Shown: positions 1 to 6,476 of the stretch, piece by piece | Numbering within the stretch: position 1 is the stretch's first letter | Layout: every line of letters starts with the position of its first letter | Assembly: GCA_029933755.1 (NCBI GenBank) | Contig: JAOZNO010000045.1 | Location: forward strand, 4,689-11,951 | DNA length: 7,263 nucleotides | Reading direction: 5' to 3' | Source of the DNA: Bacteroidales bacterium | GTDB lineage: Bacteria; Bacteroidota; Bacteroidia; Bacteroidales; NBLH01 | Notes under the pieces: generated by a model | Database searches by the model: none | What the model was told of the DNA's origin: nothing | Seen by the model: the letters and a program-made list of their open reading frames with translations, nothing else | Position numbers and translations under genes: made by a program

Positions 1-350
1 ATGCTTACATTGTTGGTTCGTTAATTGGACGGAATAAGCTTTTTGAGCGGATATCACCAAAAAAGACCTGGGAAGGCTTTATTGGAGGAGGCATTTTTTC
101 TTTGTTAGTAGCTTGGTTAATCTCTTTTTATGTTACGGAAATTAGTTTAATTGATTGGATTGTTATAGCATTAATTACTTTTGTATTTGGAACTTTTGGT
201 GATTTAATTGAATCTCTTTTGAAAAGAATGGTGAAGGTTAAAGACTCTGGGAATATATTGCCTGGTCATGGTGGAATACTTGATCGTTTTGATAGTATAA
301 TTGTTGCTGCACCAATGGTTTTTATTTATTTAATGATAGTTTTAAAATAA
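1..350 (+). CDS. cdsA: Phosphatidate cytidylyltransferase CdsA, C-terminal 115 residues (5' end outside window)
   Basis: This integral inner-membrane enzyme makes CDP-diacylglycerol from phosphatidic acid and CTP, the precursor for all phospholipids. The frame is open from the left edge (first whole codon at position 3) to TAA at 348-350, so the N-terminal part lies outside the window. The visible part begins AYIVGSLIGRNKLF followed by SPKKTWEG, both typical of the family. The CdsA signature follows: SLLKRMVKVKDSGN, then PGHGGILDRFD, with the conserved K-R, K-D, H-G-G and D-R-x-D residues all present. Two hydrophobic segments lie between these blocks and one closes the protein. An ATG at position 1 is out of frame and irrelevant. 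psd follows after 15 bp on the same strand, so the two are probably co-transcribed. Identification is secure; only the upstream extent is unknown. Confidence 0.96.
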   Translation, partial: AYIVGSLIGRNKLFERISPKKTWEGFIGGGIFSLLVAWLISFYVTEISLIDWIVIALITFVFGTFGDLIESLLKRMVKVKDSGNILPGHGGILDRFDSIIVAAPMVFIYLMIVLK

Positions 351-365
351 ATTGATTGAAAATTT

Positions 366-1022
366 ATGAAGATTCATAAAGAAGGGTATTCTACTATAAT
401 TGTTGTTTTTTTGATATTAGCCATATTAAATTCTGCATTATTCTTTTTCATTAAGCCAAATGTAGTTTTAGGTGTGGTTTTTAGCTTTGCCTCATTTATT
501 TTTTGGATATTTATTGTTGCTTTTTTTAGAATCCCTCTTAGACTACTGAATGCTCAGGAAAATGATGTTTTAGCTCCTGCAGATGGTGAAATAGTGGTTG
601 TTGAGGAAACGGTTGAAAATGAGTATTTTAAGGATAAAAGAATACAGATTTCAACATTTATGTCACCGTTTAATGTTCACGTTAATTTATATCCTGTTTC
701 TGGCAATGTTCAATATACAAAATACCACAAAGGGAAATTTCTTGTGGCATGGCATCCAAAATCATCAACATTAAATGAAAGAACAACCATTGTTGTAAAA
801 ACTGAAAATGGGACTGAAGTATTAATACGGCAGATTGCCGGAGCTGTTGCACGTAGAATTGTAACTTATTCAAAAGAAAATGATAAGGCTGTTCAGGGAG
901 AACAGTTAGGCTTTATTAAGTTCGGTTCGCGAGTAGATGTTTTCCTACCTTTAGGAACAGAAATAAATGTACAGCTAAATCAAAAAGTAAAAGGTATAGA
1001 AAATGTTTTGGCGAAATTATAA
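366..1022 (+). CDS. psd: Phosphatidylserine decarboxylase proenzyme, short (about 220 aa) form
   Basis: The enzyme decarboxylates phosphatidylserine to phosphatidylethanolamine at the inner membrane, using a pyruvoyl group formed by self-cleavage. At 218 residues it belongs to the short bacterial/archaeal class rather than the about 320-residue E. coli type. Two hydrophobic segments (about residues 10-30 and 34-54) anchor it, followed by PADGEIVVVE (Asp73), STFMSPFNVHVNLYPVSG (His105) and the processing site FGSRVDVFLP. Cleavage is expected between Gly187 and Ser188, giving a small C-terminal alpha chain with a Ser188-derived pyruvoyl group. Asp73, His105 and Ser188 are the visible candidates for the catalytic set; their assignment follows the family pattern. 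The ATG at 366 is preceded by an A/T-rich leader without a Shine-Dalgarno sequence, as is usual in Bacteroidota. It sits 15 bp behind cdsA, and its stop is 7 bp from the stop of the convergent outer-membrane gene. Confidence 0.97.
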   Translation: MKIHKEGYSTIIVVFLILAILNSALFFFIKPNVVLGVVFSFASFIFWIFIVAFFRIPLRLLNAQENDVLAPADGEIVVVEETVENEYFKDKRIQISTFMSPFNVHVNLYPVSGNVQYTKYHKGKFLVAWHPKSSTLNERTTIVVKTENGTEVLIRQIAGAVARRIVTYSKENDKAVQGEQLGFIKFGSRVDVFLPLGTEINVQLNQKVKGIENVLAKL

Positions 1023-1029
1023 AAGGATA

Positions 1030-2118
1030 TTAGTTCTTTTTATTTTTGAAATTAAATTGATAACTTAATGAGAAAATATGAGAATAGGGTGCAATTGTAA
1101 GATCTCCAATATCTGTTAAAGCATAATCAAAAGTTATATTAAAGTAACTAACTCCAATACCTGCTGATGGTTGAAAAATTAATGTTTTATCCTGATTAAT
1201 GTTGTTTACCATTTGGAATCCATTTACTCCCCCCCTGATAAAAACATTTTTCAAATATCTAAACTCAAAACCCAAATGAGGTTCTATACTAATAGGATCA
1301 AAGCTAATAATCGAGTTTTGTGCGCCATCAAAATAGATATTAAGGTCAATTTCTACCAAAGCACTTAGTTTTTTATTTATTGTAAAGTTCCTTGCTGTAC
1401 CTAGTAATAACTTCGGGGCTGTTATTTCCAGTGAGTTTTCAGGGAGCTCATTTCCGGTTTGAATAAAAGTCTGTTCAAACTGGCTGTAATCAAATACCCA
1501 AATGTTAAAAGTAGAGCTTGCATCCCTTAGCATTGCTCCAAATTTCCATTTTGTTTGTATATATTGAATACCAAAATCAAACCCAAAACCATAGGCATCT
1601 GCAAATTTACCTTGTTGTCGGTATATAAGCTTCAGGTTTCCTCCAATACTTAGTCCGTTAATTTTTAGCTTTTTACTATATGAAAAAAGAAAAGCATAAT
1701 CAGCTATTGAAAAATAAGTAATTCGGTCATAATTAACATTTCCATCTGCATCTATCAGGTTTAACGTGTTTGGAATGTTGTCAACACCAAAGCGAATAAT
1801 AGACATTCCTAAAGCAGTGCTATCGTTAATTTTGTATGAAGATCCGATGTAGTCATATTGTGCAAGACCCGAAAAATAATTAGCATGCATCATTGAAATT
1901 TCCATTTTCCCCTCTACTGAGCTCAGTCCTGCAGGATTCCAATAGATTGAATTTACTCCTTGAGTATTGGCAACTACAGAATTACCCATGCTTAAACTTG
2001 CTGCATCCACTCCAATATTTAAAAACTCATTACTATAAATACGTACTTGGGCTTCAATACTGTTAATTGTAACAGTTTGAATAAAAGTTATAAATATTAT
2101 TTTAATTAGATTTCGCAT
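1030..2118 (-). CDS. PorV/PorQ-family outer-membrane beta-barrel protein
   Basis: This is a 362-residue exported protein. An N-terminal signal peptide (charged start, hydrophobic residues about 5-18, probable cleavage near Ala23-Gln24) precedes the family hallmark at about residues 32-70: FLNIGVDAASLSMGNSVVA, then SIYWNPAGLSS. The rest alternates short amphipathic strands and turns, consistent with a FadL-like outer-membrane barrel. Relatives include PorV and PorQ of the type IX secretion system, but many paralogues have no assigned role, so I do not name it PorV or PorQ. The MCP gene lies 124 bp upstream on the same strand and co-transcription is possible. A weak promoter-like TAAAGTTG (2160-2167, minus strand, one mismatch to TAnnTTTG, no matching TTG) lies in that gap. 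The coding strand carries seven consecutive G at codons 295-297 (plus-strand positions 1229-1235). The family call is firm; the function is unknown. Confidence 0.85.
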   Translation of the reverse strand: MRNLIKIIFITFIQTVTINSIEAQVRIYSNEFLNIGVDAASLSMGNSVVANTQGVNSIYWNPAGLSSVEGKMEISMMHANYFSGLAQYDYIGSSYKINDSTALGMSIIRFGVDNIPNTLNLIDADGNVNYDRITYFSIADYAFLFSYSKKLKINGLSIGGNLKLIYRQQGKFADAYGFGFDFGIQYIQTKWKFGAMLRDASSTFNIWVFDYSQFEQTFIQTGNELPENSLEITAPKLLLGTARNFTINKKLSALVEIDLNIYFDGAQNSIISFDPISIEPHLGFEFRYLKNVFIRGGVNGFQMVNNINQDKTLIFQPSAGIGVSYFNITFDYALTDIGDLTIAPYSHIFSLSYQFNFKNKKN

Positions 2119-2242
2119 AGCAAATTATGATCAAAAAAAGAGATAATATTTATAAGATGCAACTTTATCGGATGATTTACATCTTGAGTATAACGAAGTT
2201 GTTGGAATTTATTAGATGGAAAATGAGCTATATTATTGAATA

Positions 2243-3679
2243 TTATGTATTAAAGTACGATACCGTTTTATTAAGAAATTTTGATTGGTCTGATAATTTG
2301 TTTGCATTTGCAGTTATTTCTTCTGCTGTTTTCAAGTTCCTATCAATGATTTTTTTAAACTGTTCAATAGCATCGTAAAATAAGTCTGCATGTGATTTTT
2401 GATCCTCACTTTTATTAGAAATGCTTTGAATCAATAGTTTAATTTCATTAATTTCTTCAACCGATTGGTTTGATTTTACTTTTGCTTCTTCTGCAATTTC
2501 GAATCCTACTTTTGATAGCTCTTTTATTCCTTCAGCTGCTTGTTTACTCTTTTTAGCGAGATCTTTAACATCATTTGAAATGACGGAAAATCCTTTTCCA
2601 AGCTCCCCTGCATGAGCTGCTTCAACAGCGGCATTAAGTGCTAATAAGTCAGTTTGACTTGCAATATTCTCAATAACCGAAATCTTTTTGCTAATTTCTA
2701 CCAATGCATCAACTGTTTTTTGGACACTTTGATTACCTGCTTCCACATTTAGAGCAGATTCAATTGCTTTACGTTCTGCATTTTTTGCATCTGTAAAATT
2801 GTGTTCAATACCTGTTGTAATTTGTTGTAATGATTTCGAAACATCCTCAATTTTGCTGGCATGTTGCGTCACATTGTCCATAACTTTGTCTGAAACATTA
2901 TTTATTGACCTTTGAATATCTGATAGTAGTTTTGCACTTTCAATTACATTTTCAATTACAATTTTTATATTCTTAGACATTGTTTCAAGAGCATGAGCTG
3001 TATCACCAATTTCGTCTGTTCTATTTATATTAAGTGTGGTTTTTAAGTTTCCTGAACCAATGTTTTTAGCAAATTTGGTAATCTTTCTTAATGAATTTAT
3101 TATAGGTTGAATCAGGATAATTGTTACCACAAAGAATAAAACAAAAAATAATGGTATTATAATTCGAATGTTAACCATCGAGCTATGTATATCCGACATT
3201 ACAGGTTTAAGTGGAGTAACAATTCCAATGTATGATTCAAAATTTTCAGAATATTTATAGAATTGCCATATTTCCTTATCTCCATATATGATTTTATGAA
3301 ATTTAACAGAATTATTTTTTTTCAAAGAATTAAAAAAGCTGGAGTTTTTTATATTCTGTCCTTTTTCGGTGGGGTGGAAAATATAATCACCCGAATTTTT
3401 TACAGCAAACAGGTAGCTATTATAATTTAACTTTACATCTTTTAAAACGGTATTAATTACTTCAATATCTGATAACTCAGTGTTGCTTTTAAGTATCCTT
3501 GCCTGAATTTCAATATCTTCCAGTTTTTGAATAAAACTGGCATGTATCGCATTTGTAATTCTTTCTCTTATAATTTTTATTGCATTTCCTGTTAAGCTTA
3601 AAATCAATAATGAAAATGTCATCAGAATCAAAATAGCATTACGTCTTAATTTAGATTTTATGAACAAGTAATTAAACAT
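2243..3679 (-). CDS. Methyl-accepting chemotaxis protein (Cache-type sensor, HAMP, MCP signalling domain)
   Basis: This 478-residue transmembrane receptor presumably controls a CheA/CheW complex, although no che genes are in the window. Domain order: TM1 about residues 13-33; periplasmic sensor about 34-171; TM2 about 172-192; HAMP about 193-245 with the usual DEIG (222-225); coiled-coil MCP domain to the end. The sensor contains YLFAVKNSGDYIFHP (89-103), resembling the core of single Cache domains that bind small ligands. The signalling tip is ISVIENIASQTDLLALNAA followed by VEAAHAGELGKGFSVIS. Relative to E. coli Tsr, the usual QTN is QTD (Asp344) and the near-invariant Arg of EAARAGE is His356. 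There is no C-terminal CheR/CheB tether pentapeptide; the protein ends VSYFNT. A 15-bp palindrome lies 16 bp upstream of the start. The outer-membrane gene follows after 124 bp. The ligand cannot be predicted. Confidence 0.93.
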   Translation of the reverse strand: MFNYLFIKSKLRRNAILILMTFSLLILSLTGNAIKIIRERITNAIHASFIQKLEDIEIQARILKSNTELSDIEVINTVLKDVKLNYNSYLFAVKNSGDYIFHPTEKGQNIKNSSFFNSLKKNNSVKFHKIIYGDKEIWQFYKYSENFESYIGIVTPLKPVMSDIHSSMVNIRIIIPLFFVLFFVVTIILIQPIINSLRKITKFAKNIGSGNLKTTLNINRTDEIGDTAHALETMSKNIKIVIENVIESAKLLSDIQRSINNVSDKVMDNVTQHASKIEDVSKSLQQITTGIEHNFTDAKNAERKAIESALNVEAGNQSVQKTVDALVEISKKISVIENIASQTDLLALNAAVEAAHAGELGKGFSVISNDVKDLAKKSKQAAEGIKELSKVGFEIAEEAKVKSNQSVEEINEIKLLIQSISNKSEDQKSHADLFYDAIEQFKKIIDRNLKTAEEITANANKLSDQSKFLNKTVSYFNT

Positions 3680-3695
3680 TATAAAATTAGTTTAG

Positions 3696-3710
3696 TTGTT
3701 TAGTAAACAA
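3696..3710. promoter_or_regulatory. Palindrome TTGTTTA-G-TAAACAA upstream of MCP, possible operator
   Basis: Two perfect 7-bp arms flank one central base, ending 16 bp before the MCP start codon. The position suits a repressor or activator site for the MCP/outer-membrane pair. Its core TTTAGTAAA recurs at 4116-4124, and TAGTAAAC recurs at 3818-3825 within another small palindrome (3818-3831). In DNA this AT-rich, palindromes of this size also arise by chance, so the regulatory role is only a suggestion. Confidence 0.3.
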
Positions 3711-3909
3711 ATAGGGTAACCGTGTTCAATATACTGAAAAATATAAGAAAGTGAATTTAATTTAATTTATTTTAGAAAACAGTGCTAGTTTATTGGTGCA
3801 ACTTGTTTTTCTTTAGATAGTAAACTTACTAAAATAACGGGAAATAAACAAAAAATCATTTAGGAGTAACTATTGAGTTCGTAGTTTAGAATACTTTTTT
3901 TTATACAGG

Positions 3910-3935
3910 TAACGGACTTAGTGCTTGTTCAGGAA
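3910..3935. repeat. Copy 1 of an imperfect repeated/palindromic motif
   Basis: This stretch contains TAACGGACTTAGT and continues with GCTTGTTCAGGAA. It resembles the motif at 4067-4085 in two ways. Directly, TAACG-G-ACTTAGT compares with TAACG-AGC-ACTTAGT. In inverted orientation, ACTTAGTGCTTGTTCAGGAA matches ACTAAGTGCTCGTTAAGAA at 16 of 19 aligned positions with one gap. Both copies look like degenerate parts of one longer palindrome centred on TTAG. It could be a REP-like unit or the end of a small decayed element. Confidence 0.35.
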
Positions 3936-3992
3936 TTAAGTTTACAATTAAAAGACAGTTATTTTGTTTTTTTTCAAATTAAAAAAGACTGC

Positions 3993-4020
3993 AAATAGCG
4001 AGCTATTTAAAGCGTTTTTT
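3993..4020 (+). terminator. Weak hairpin followed by T run (possible intrinsic terminator)
   Basis: AAATAGC and GCTATTT (3993-4008) form a perfect 7-bp inverted repeat with a 2-nt centre (realistically a 6-bp stem with a CGAG loop). A T tract follows from about 4014 after AAAGCG. It reads on the plus strand, but no plus-strand gene lies just upstream, so it would end only an unseen transcript. The stem is AU-rich and weak, and the gap before the T run is longer than usual. Confidence 0.2.
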
Positions 4021-4066
4021 TAAAGAAGAAAATGGGCAAAAGAATAAGTTTGAATGTAAAAGTTAT

Positions 4067-4085
4067 TTCTTAACGAGCACTTAGT
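4067..4085. repeat. Copy 2 of the imperfect repeated/palindromic motif
   Basis: The sequence TTCTTAACGAGCACTTAGT partners the motif at 3910-3935. The two copies lie about 130 bp apart and enclose an AT-rich spacer without a gene. Read as inverted ends they would bound a MITE-sized segment of about 170 bp (3916-4085). I see no convincing target-site duplication outside them. Confidence 0.35.
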
Positions 4086-4304
4086 TGATCCAAGAAAAAA
4101 TAGTAAAATGTTATATTTAGTAAATTTAAATCAAATAATGAATACATTAGTAGTTGTAATCAGAAATCCATTTTGTAAACTGAGTTTTGGCCTGAAACTT
4201 GCTTGAAAATATGTAACTCGGTTTTAAAAATTAAAAGTATTGTTTAAATTATTAGTAAAATAATAGACTTTAAATAAATAATTCAAAACAAATTAGAACC
4301 TGAA

Positions 4305-4335
4305 TTGGGTTTTTTACATAATAATATTAAATTTG
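4305..4335 (+). promoter_or_regulatory. Bacteroidota-type promoter for pssA
   Basis: TTG at 4305-4307 and TAAATTTG at 4328-4335 are separated by exactly 20 bp, a perfect fit to the TTG-N19-21-TAnnTTTG consensus read by the Bacteroidota primary sigma factor. Transcription would start around 4340-4343, leaving a leader of roughly 35 nt before the pssA ATG at 4376. This gives pssA a promoter of its own, independent of cdsA-psd. Confidence 0.75.
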
Positions 4336-4375
4336 CAAAGAAATCATTACATTGTTTAAATAATATTTAGCATAG

Positions 4376-5209
4376 ATGTCGAAAAATAATTTTATATATC
4401 GGAATATACCTAACTTTTTCACCTTAATGAACCTGTTATCTGGTTCAATTGCAATTATTTTATCATTTGAGGGAAGAAATAACTTGGTGTTAGCATCTTA
4501 TTTTATTTATATATCTGGTGTTTTTGATTTTTTTGATGGCTTTGCAGCAAGAACGCTGAAAGTAACATCCCTTTTGGGGAAAGAACTTGATTCTCTTGCT
4601 GATTTGGTGAGCTTTGGTATTGCTCCATCAATGATTTTATACCAGTTGTTAAAACAAAGTCAACAAATAAAGCAATTTTCATTTTCATTACCTGCATTGG
4701 ATATTCTTATTGTATTGTCAGCATTATTAATAGCCTTGTTGTCTGCTATTCGATTAGCAAAGTTTAATATTGATGAAAATCAAACAGAATCTTTTATTGG
4801 CCTGGCTACACCTGCAAGTGCCATGTTAATTGCCGCAATACCATTAATTGCAGTTTTTAACCCTGGAGATTTAATTTTGTTTCCTGGTTTTTCGAAAAAC
4901 ACATTCTTTTTTCTTGCGGTTATGCTCTTTGGTATTTATATAATTAAACCAGTCATCTTAATACCTTTAATTGTTATTCTTTCAACTCTATTGGTTGCAA
5001 AAATCCCAATGTTTTCTTTAAAGTTTAAAAACTACAGGTTTGAAGACAATAAACTAAAGTATATCTTTCTGATTTTTTCTATTATTTCTTTTTTGGCATT
5101 ACAAATTTTGGCTGTTCCTATAATTTTTCTTCTCTATATTTCTTTTTCTATATTTAATAATATCTTTAAAAATACGGGAAATGAAATTAATCAAGAAACA
5201 TCCGTATAG
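4376..5209 (+). CDS. pssA: CDP-diacylglycerol--serine O-phosphatidyltransferase
   Basis: The enzyme transfers the phosphatidyl group from CDP-diacylglycerol to L-serine, giving phosphatidylserine, the substrate of the Psd encoded 3.4 kb upstream. It is a polytopic membrane protein of the CDP-alcohol phosphatidyltransferase family. The family signature D-x2-D-G-x2-A-R-x8-G-x3-D-x3-D is complete: Asp51, Asp54-Gly55, Arg59, Gly68, Asp72 and Asp76, within DFFDGFAARTLKV and LLGKELDSLADLVSFG. The four Asp residues hold the catalytic divalent metals. Several hydrophobic segments follow. The protein is 277 residues, with a C-terminal part (about 205-265) adding one or two membrane segments after PMFSLKFKNYRF; I take this to be the longer Bacteroidota variant. 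The ATG at 4376 fits the promoter spacing and gives the expected N-terminus (IPNFFTLMNLLSG). It converges on the aromatic gene with a 22-bp gap and no evident terminator. Confidence 0.96.
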   Translation: MSKNNFIYRNIPNFFTLMNLLSGSIAIILSFEGRNNLVLASYFIYISGVFDFFDGFAARTLKVTSLLGKELDSLADLVSFGIAPSMILYQLLKQSQQIKQFSFSLPALDILIVLSALLIALLSAIRLAKFNIDENQTESFIGLATPASAMLIAAIPLIAVFNPGDLILFPGFSKNTFFFLAVMLFGIYIIKPVILIPLIVILSTLLVAKIPMFSLKFKNYRFEDNKLKYIFLIFSIISFLALQILAVPIIFLLYISFSIFNNIFKNTGNEINQETSV

Positions 5210-5231
5210 AAAACTTATTTGCTGATCAAGA

Positions 5232-6341
5232 TTAATTTCCATTTTTTATTTTCAGAACTATTTTCTGTTTCCTTATTGATTCTTTATGTACCAGCTGTAG
5301 TAGTTTACGCATAAAGTCTGTGTTTAATTTGTAATCTTTCCCAAGTTTTAATCTGCTCGATATAATTTGTTTCCATCTTTTAATCTGGAAAATAGTCACA
5401 TTGTTTTCAGCCTTAAACATGCCTATATTTTCAACTACGGACATTCTTTGCGCTAAAAGTTCAATAATCTGTTGGTCAATGGAATCAATTTGATAACGAA
5501 ATTGCTCCAAATGATTTAAAAACTCAGGGTTCTTATTTTCTGCAAGTCGATATTTTATACCATTCAGCAATGTAGCAAGCTCTGTTGGTTTAAGTTGTTG
5601 TTTTGCATCGCTTAAGGCATGTTTTGGATTTATATGCGTTTCTATCATTAATCCATCCAAATTCAAGTCAGCTGCATCCTGTGCCACTTCTTTAATATAA
5701 CTTGTGTTACCTGATATATGGCTTGGGTCATTAATAATCTCCAGATTAGGAAACTGAAGCTTTAAATCAATAGGAATTTCCCATTTTGGTATATTTCTTA
5801 ATTTTGTTGGTTCAAAAGGTGAAAACCCACGATGAATTGCCGCAATTTTTCGAATTCCAGAATTGTAAATTCGTTCAATAGCACCTACCCATAAACTTAA
5901 ATCAGGATTAATCGGATTTTTAATCATTACAGGCATATTACAATCTTTCAACGCATCTGCAAGCTCCTGAACAGAAAAAGGATTGGCTGTTGTTCGGGCA
6001 CCTATCCAAATAATATCTACACTTCCGGGATTCTGCTTGCAGATTCTTATATGTTCAGGTGTTGCAACTTCTACTGCAGTTAAGAGTCTGGTCTTTTGTT
6101 TAACTTTTGCTAACCATTTTAAACCAACAGCACCAACACCTTCAAATGAACCGGGTCGGGTTCTTGGTTTCCATATTCCAGCTCTGAATATTTTTACCTG
6201 TGGAATTTTTGCAATTTCAATGGCCGTTTGTAAAACTTGTACTTCTGTTTCAGCACTGCATGGGCCGGCAATAATAACAGGCTTGTCTGTTAGCTCTTTA
6301 TACCACTTGTTAATTGGTATTATATCTAATTTGTTATTCAT
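5232..6341 (-). CDS. aroF: Bifunctional 3-deoxy-7-phosphoheptulonate (DAHP) synthase / chorismate mutase (type I-beta, AroQ C-terminal)
   Basis: The N-terminal domain (about residues 1-265) condenses phosphoenolpyruvate with erythrose 4-phosphate to give DAHP, the first shikimate-pathway step. The C-terminal domain (about 273-360) converts chorismate to prephenate. DAHP synthase motifs in order: AGPCSAE (Cys28), FRAGIWKPRTRPGSFEGVG (52-70), IWIGART (111-117), IKNP (140-143), HRGF (170-173), DPSH (205-208), MIETH (232-236) and ALSD (242-245). Cys28, His208, Glu234 and Asp245 are the expected metal ligands. The type I-beta class follows from the compact barrel without the N-terminal extension of AroG/F/H. 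The mutase part shows the AroQ helix pattern FRYQIDSIDQQIIELLAQR with Arg282 and Arg299, then Lys310 and Arg322. Such fusions are typical of Bacteroidota, and related enzymes are feedback-inhibited by prephenate through the mutase domain. A strong promoter sits just upstream; the ATG at 6341 fits it. Confidence 0.96.
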   Translation of the reverse strand: MNNKLDIIPINKWYKELTDKPVIIAGPCSAETEVQVLQTAIEIAKIPQVKIFRAGIWKPRTRPGSFEGVGAVGLKWLAKVKQKTRLLTAVEVATPEHIRICKQNPGSVDIIWIGARTTANPFSVQELADALKDCNMPVMIKNPINPDLSLWVGAIERIYNSGIRKIAAIHRGFSPFEPTKLRNIPKWEIPIDLKLQFPNLEIINDPSHISGNTSYIKEVAQDAADLNLDGLMIETHINPKHALSDAKQQLKPTELATLLNGIKYRLAENKNPEFLNHLEQFRYQIDSIDQQIIELLAQRMSVVENIGMFKAENNVTIFQIKRWKQIISSRLKLGKDYKLNTDFMRKLLQLVHKESIRKQKIVLKIKNGN

Positions 6342-6361
6342 TTTATCAATTATTTTATGCT

Positions 6362-6392
6362 CAAAAATAGATGTAAATTATTTTTAGCACAA
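6362..6392 (-). promoter_or_regulatory. Bacteroidota-type promoter for the DAHP synthase/chorismate mutase gene
   Basis: On the minus strand, TTG (plus positions 6390-6392, CAA) and TATTTTTG (plus 6362-6369, CAAAAATA) are separated by exactly 20 bp, a perfect match to TTG-N19-21-TAnnTTTG. Transcription would begin near 6355, leaving a very short leader of about 15 nt before the ATG at 6341. That leaves no room for a leader-peptide attenuator, so regulation of this step is more likely allosteric or by operator binding. Confidence 0.75.
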
Positions 6393-6421
6393 ATTTCATT
6401 TTAAAAATAAGAAATCATTTC

Positions 6422-6429
6422 TACTTTTG
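6422..6429 (+). promoter_or_regulatory. Candidate -7 box (TACTTTTG) for the UbiA-like gene
   Basis: TACTTTTG matches the Bacteroidota -7 consensus TAnnTTTG. The expected TTG about 20 bp upstream is replaced by TTT (around 6400-6402), so the match is only half convincing. A start near 6436 would give a leader of about 40 nt to the proposed GTG at 6477. It would act divergently from the aromatic-gene promoter, with the two -7 boxes about 52 bp apart. Confidence 0.4.
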
Positions 6430-6476
6430 AATAAAATGCATGAATTAATCAGGGTCAAAAATAATTTGTTCATACT

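Larger units (their letters stand above)
3680..4375. other. Gene-free region of about 700 bp between MCP and pssA
   Basis: No open frame here reads like a protein on either strand, and I recognise no tRNA, rRNA or other known RNA. The stretch separates the divergent MCP and pssA genes and is even more AT-rich than the genes. What I can point to is listed separately: a palindrome next to the MCP start, an imperfect repeated motif at 3910-3935 and 4067-4085, a short hairpin followed by a T run at 3993-4020, and the pssA promoter at 4305-4335. A stray TAAGTTTG (4045-4052) matches the Bacteroidota -7 box but has no TTG at the right distance. The length is unusual for this otherwise compact window. 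A small RNA or a decayed mobile element are possibilities I cannot confirm. Confidence 0.6.

Noticed and set aside
682..873. Minus-strand open frame opposite psd
   Set aside because: It is antisense to the conserved core of Psd and shows no protein-like features of its own.
1020..1060. T-rich stretch after psd, considered as a terminator
   Set aside because: No stable stem precedes the T-rich sequence, and the stretch lies inside the 3' end of the convergent barrel gene.
2127..2378. Plus-strand open frame of 83 codons overlapping the MCP 3' end and the MCP/barrel gap
   Set aside because: From 2243 on it is antisense to the well-supported MCP gene, and the rest has no family resemblance; it is best explained as a chance frame.
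3680..4375. CRISPR array or tRNA in the gene-free region
   Set aside because: There are no regularly spaced identical repeats and no cloverleaf-like GC-rich arms; the region is too AT-rich and irregular.
4503..4697. Minus-strand open frame opposite pssA
   Set aside because: It is antisense to the CDP-alcohol phosphatidyltransferase signature region.
5210..5231. TGATCA palindrome in the 22-bp gap between pssA and the aromatic gene, considered as a terminator
   Set aside because: The palindrome is only 6 bp and has no T run on either strand, so it does not make a credible intrinsic terminator.
5983..6387. Plus-strand open frame of 134 codons opposite the DAHP synthase/chorismate mutase gene
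   Set aside because: It lies almost wholly antisense to highly conserved enzyme motifs, and its composition reflects the complement of that gene.
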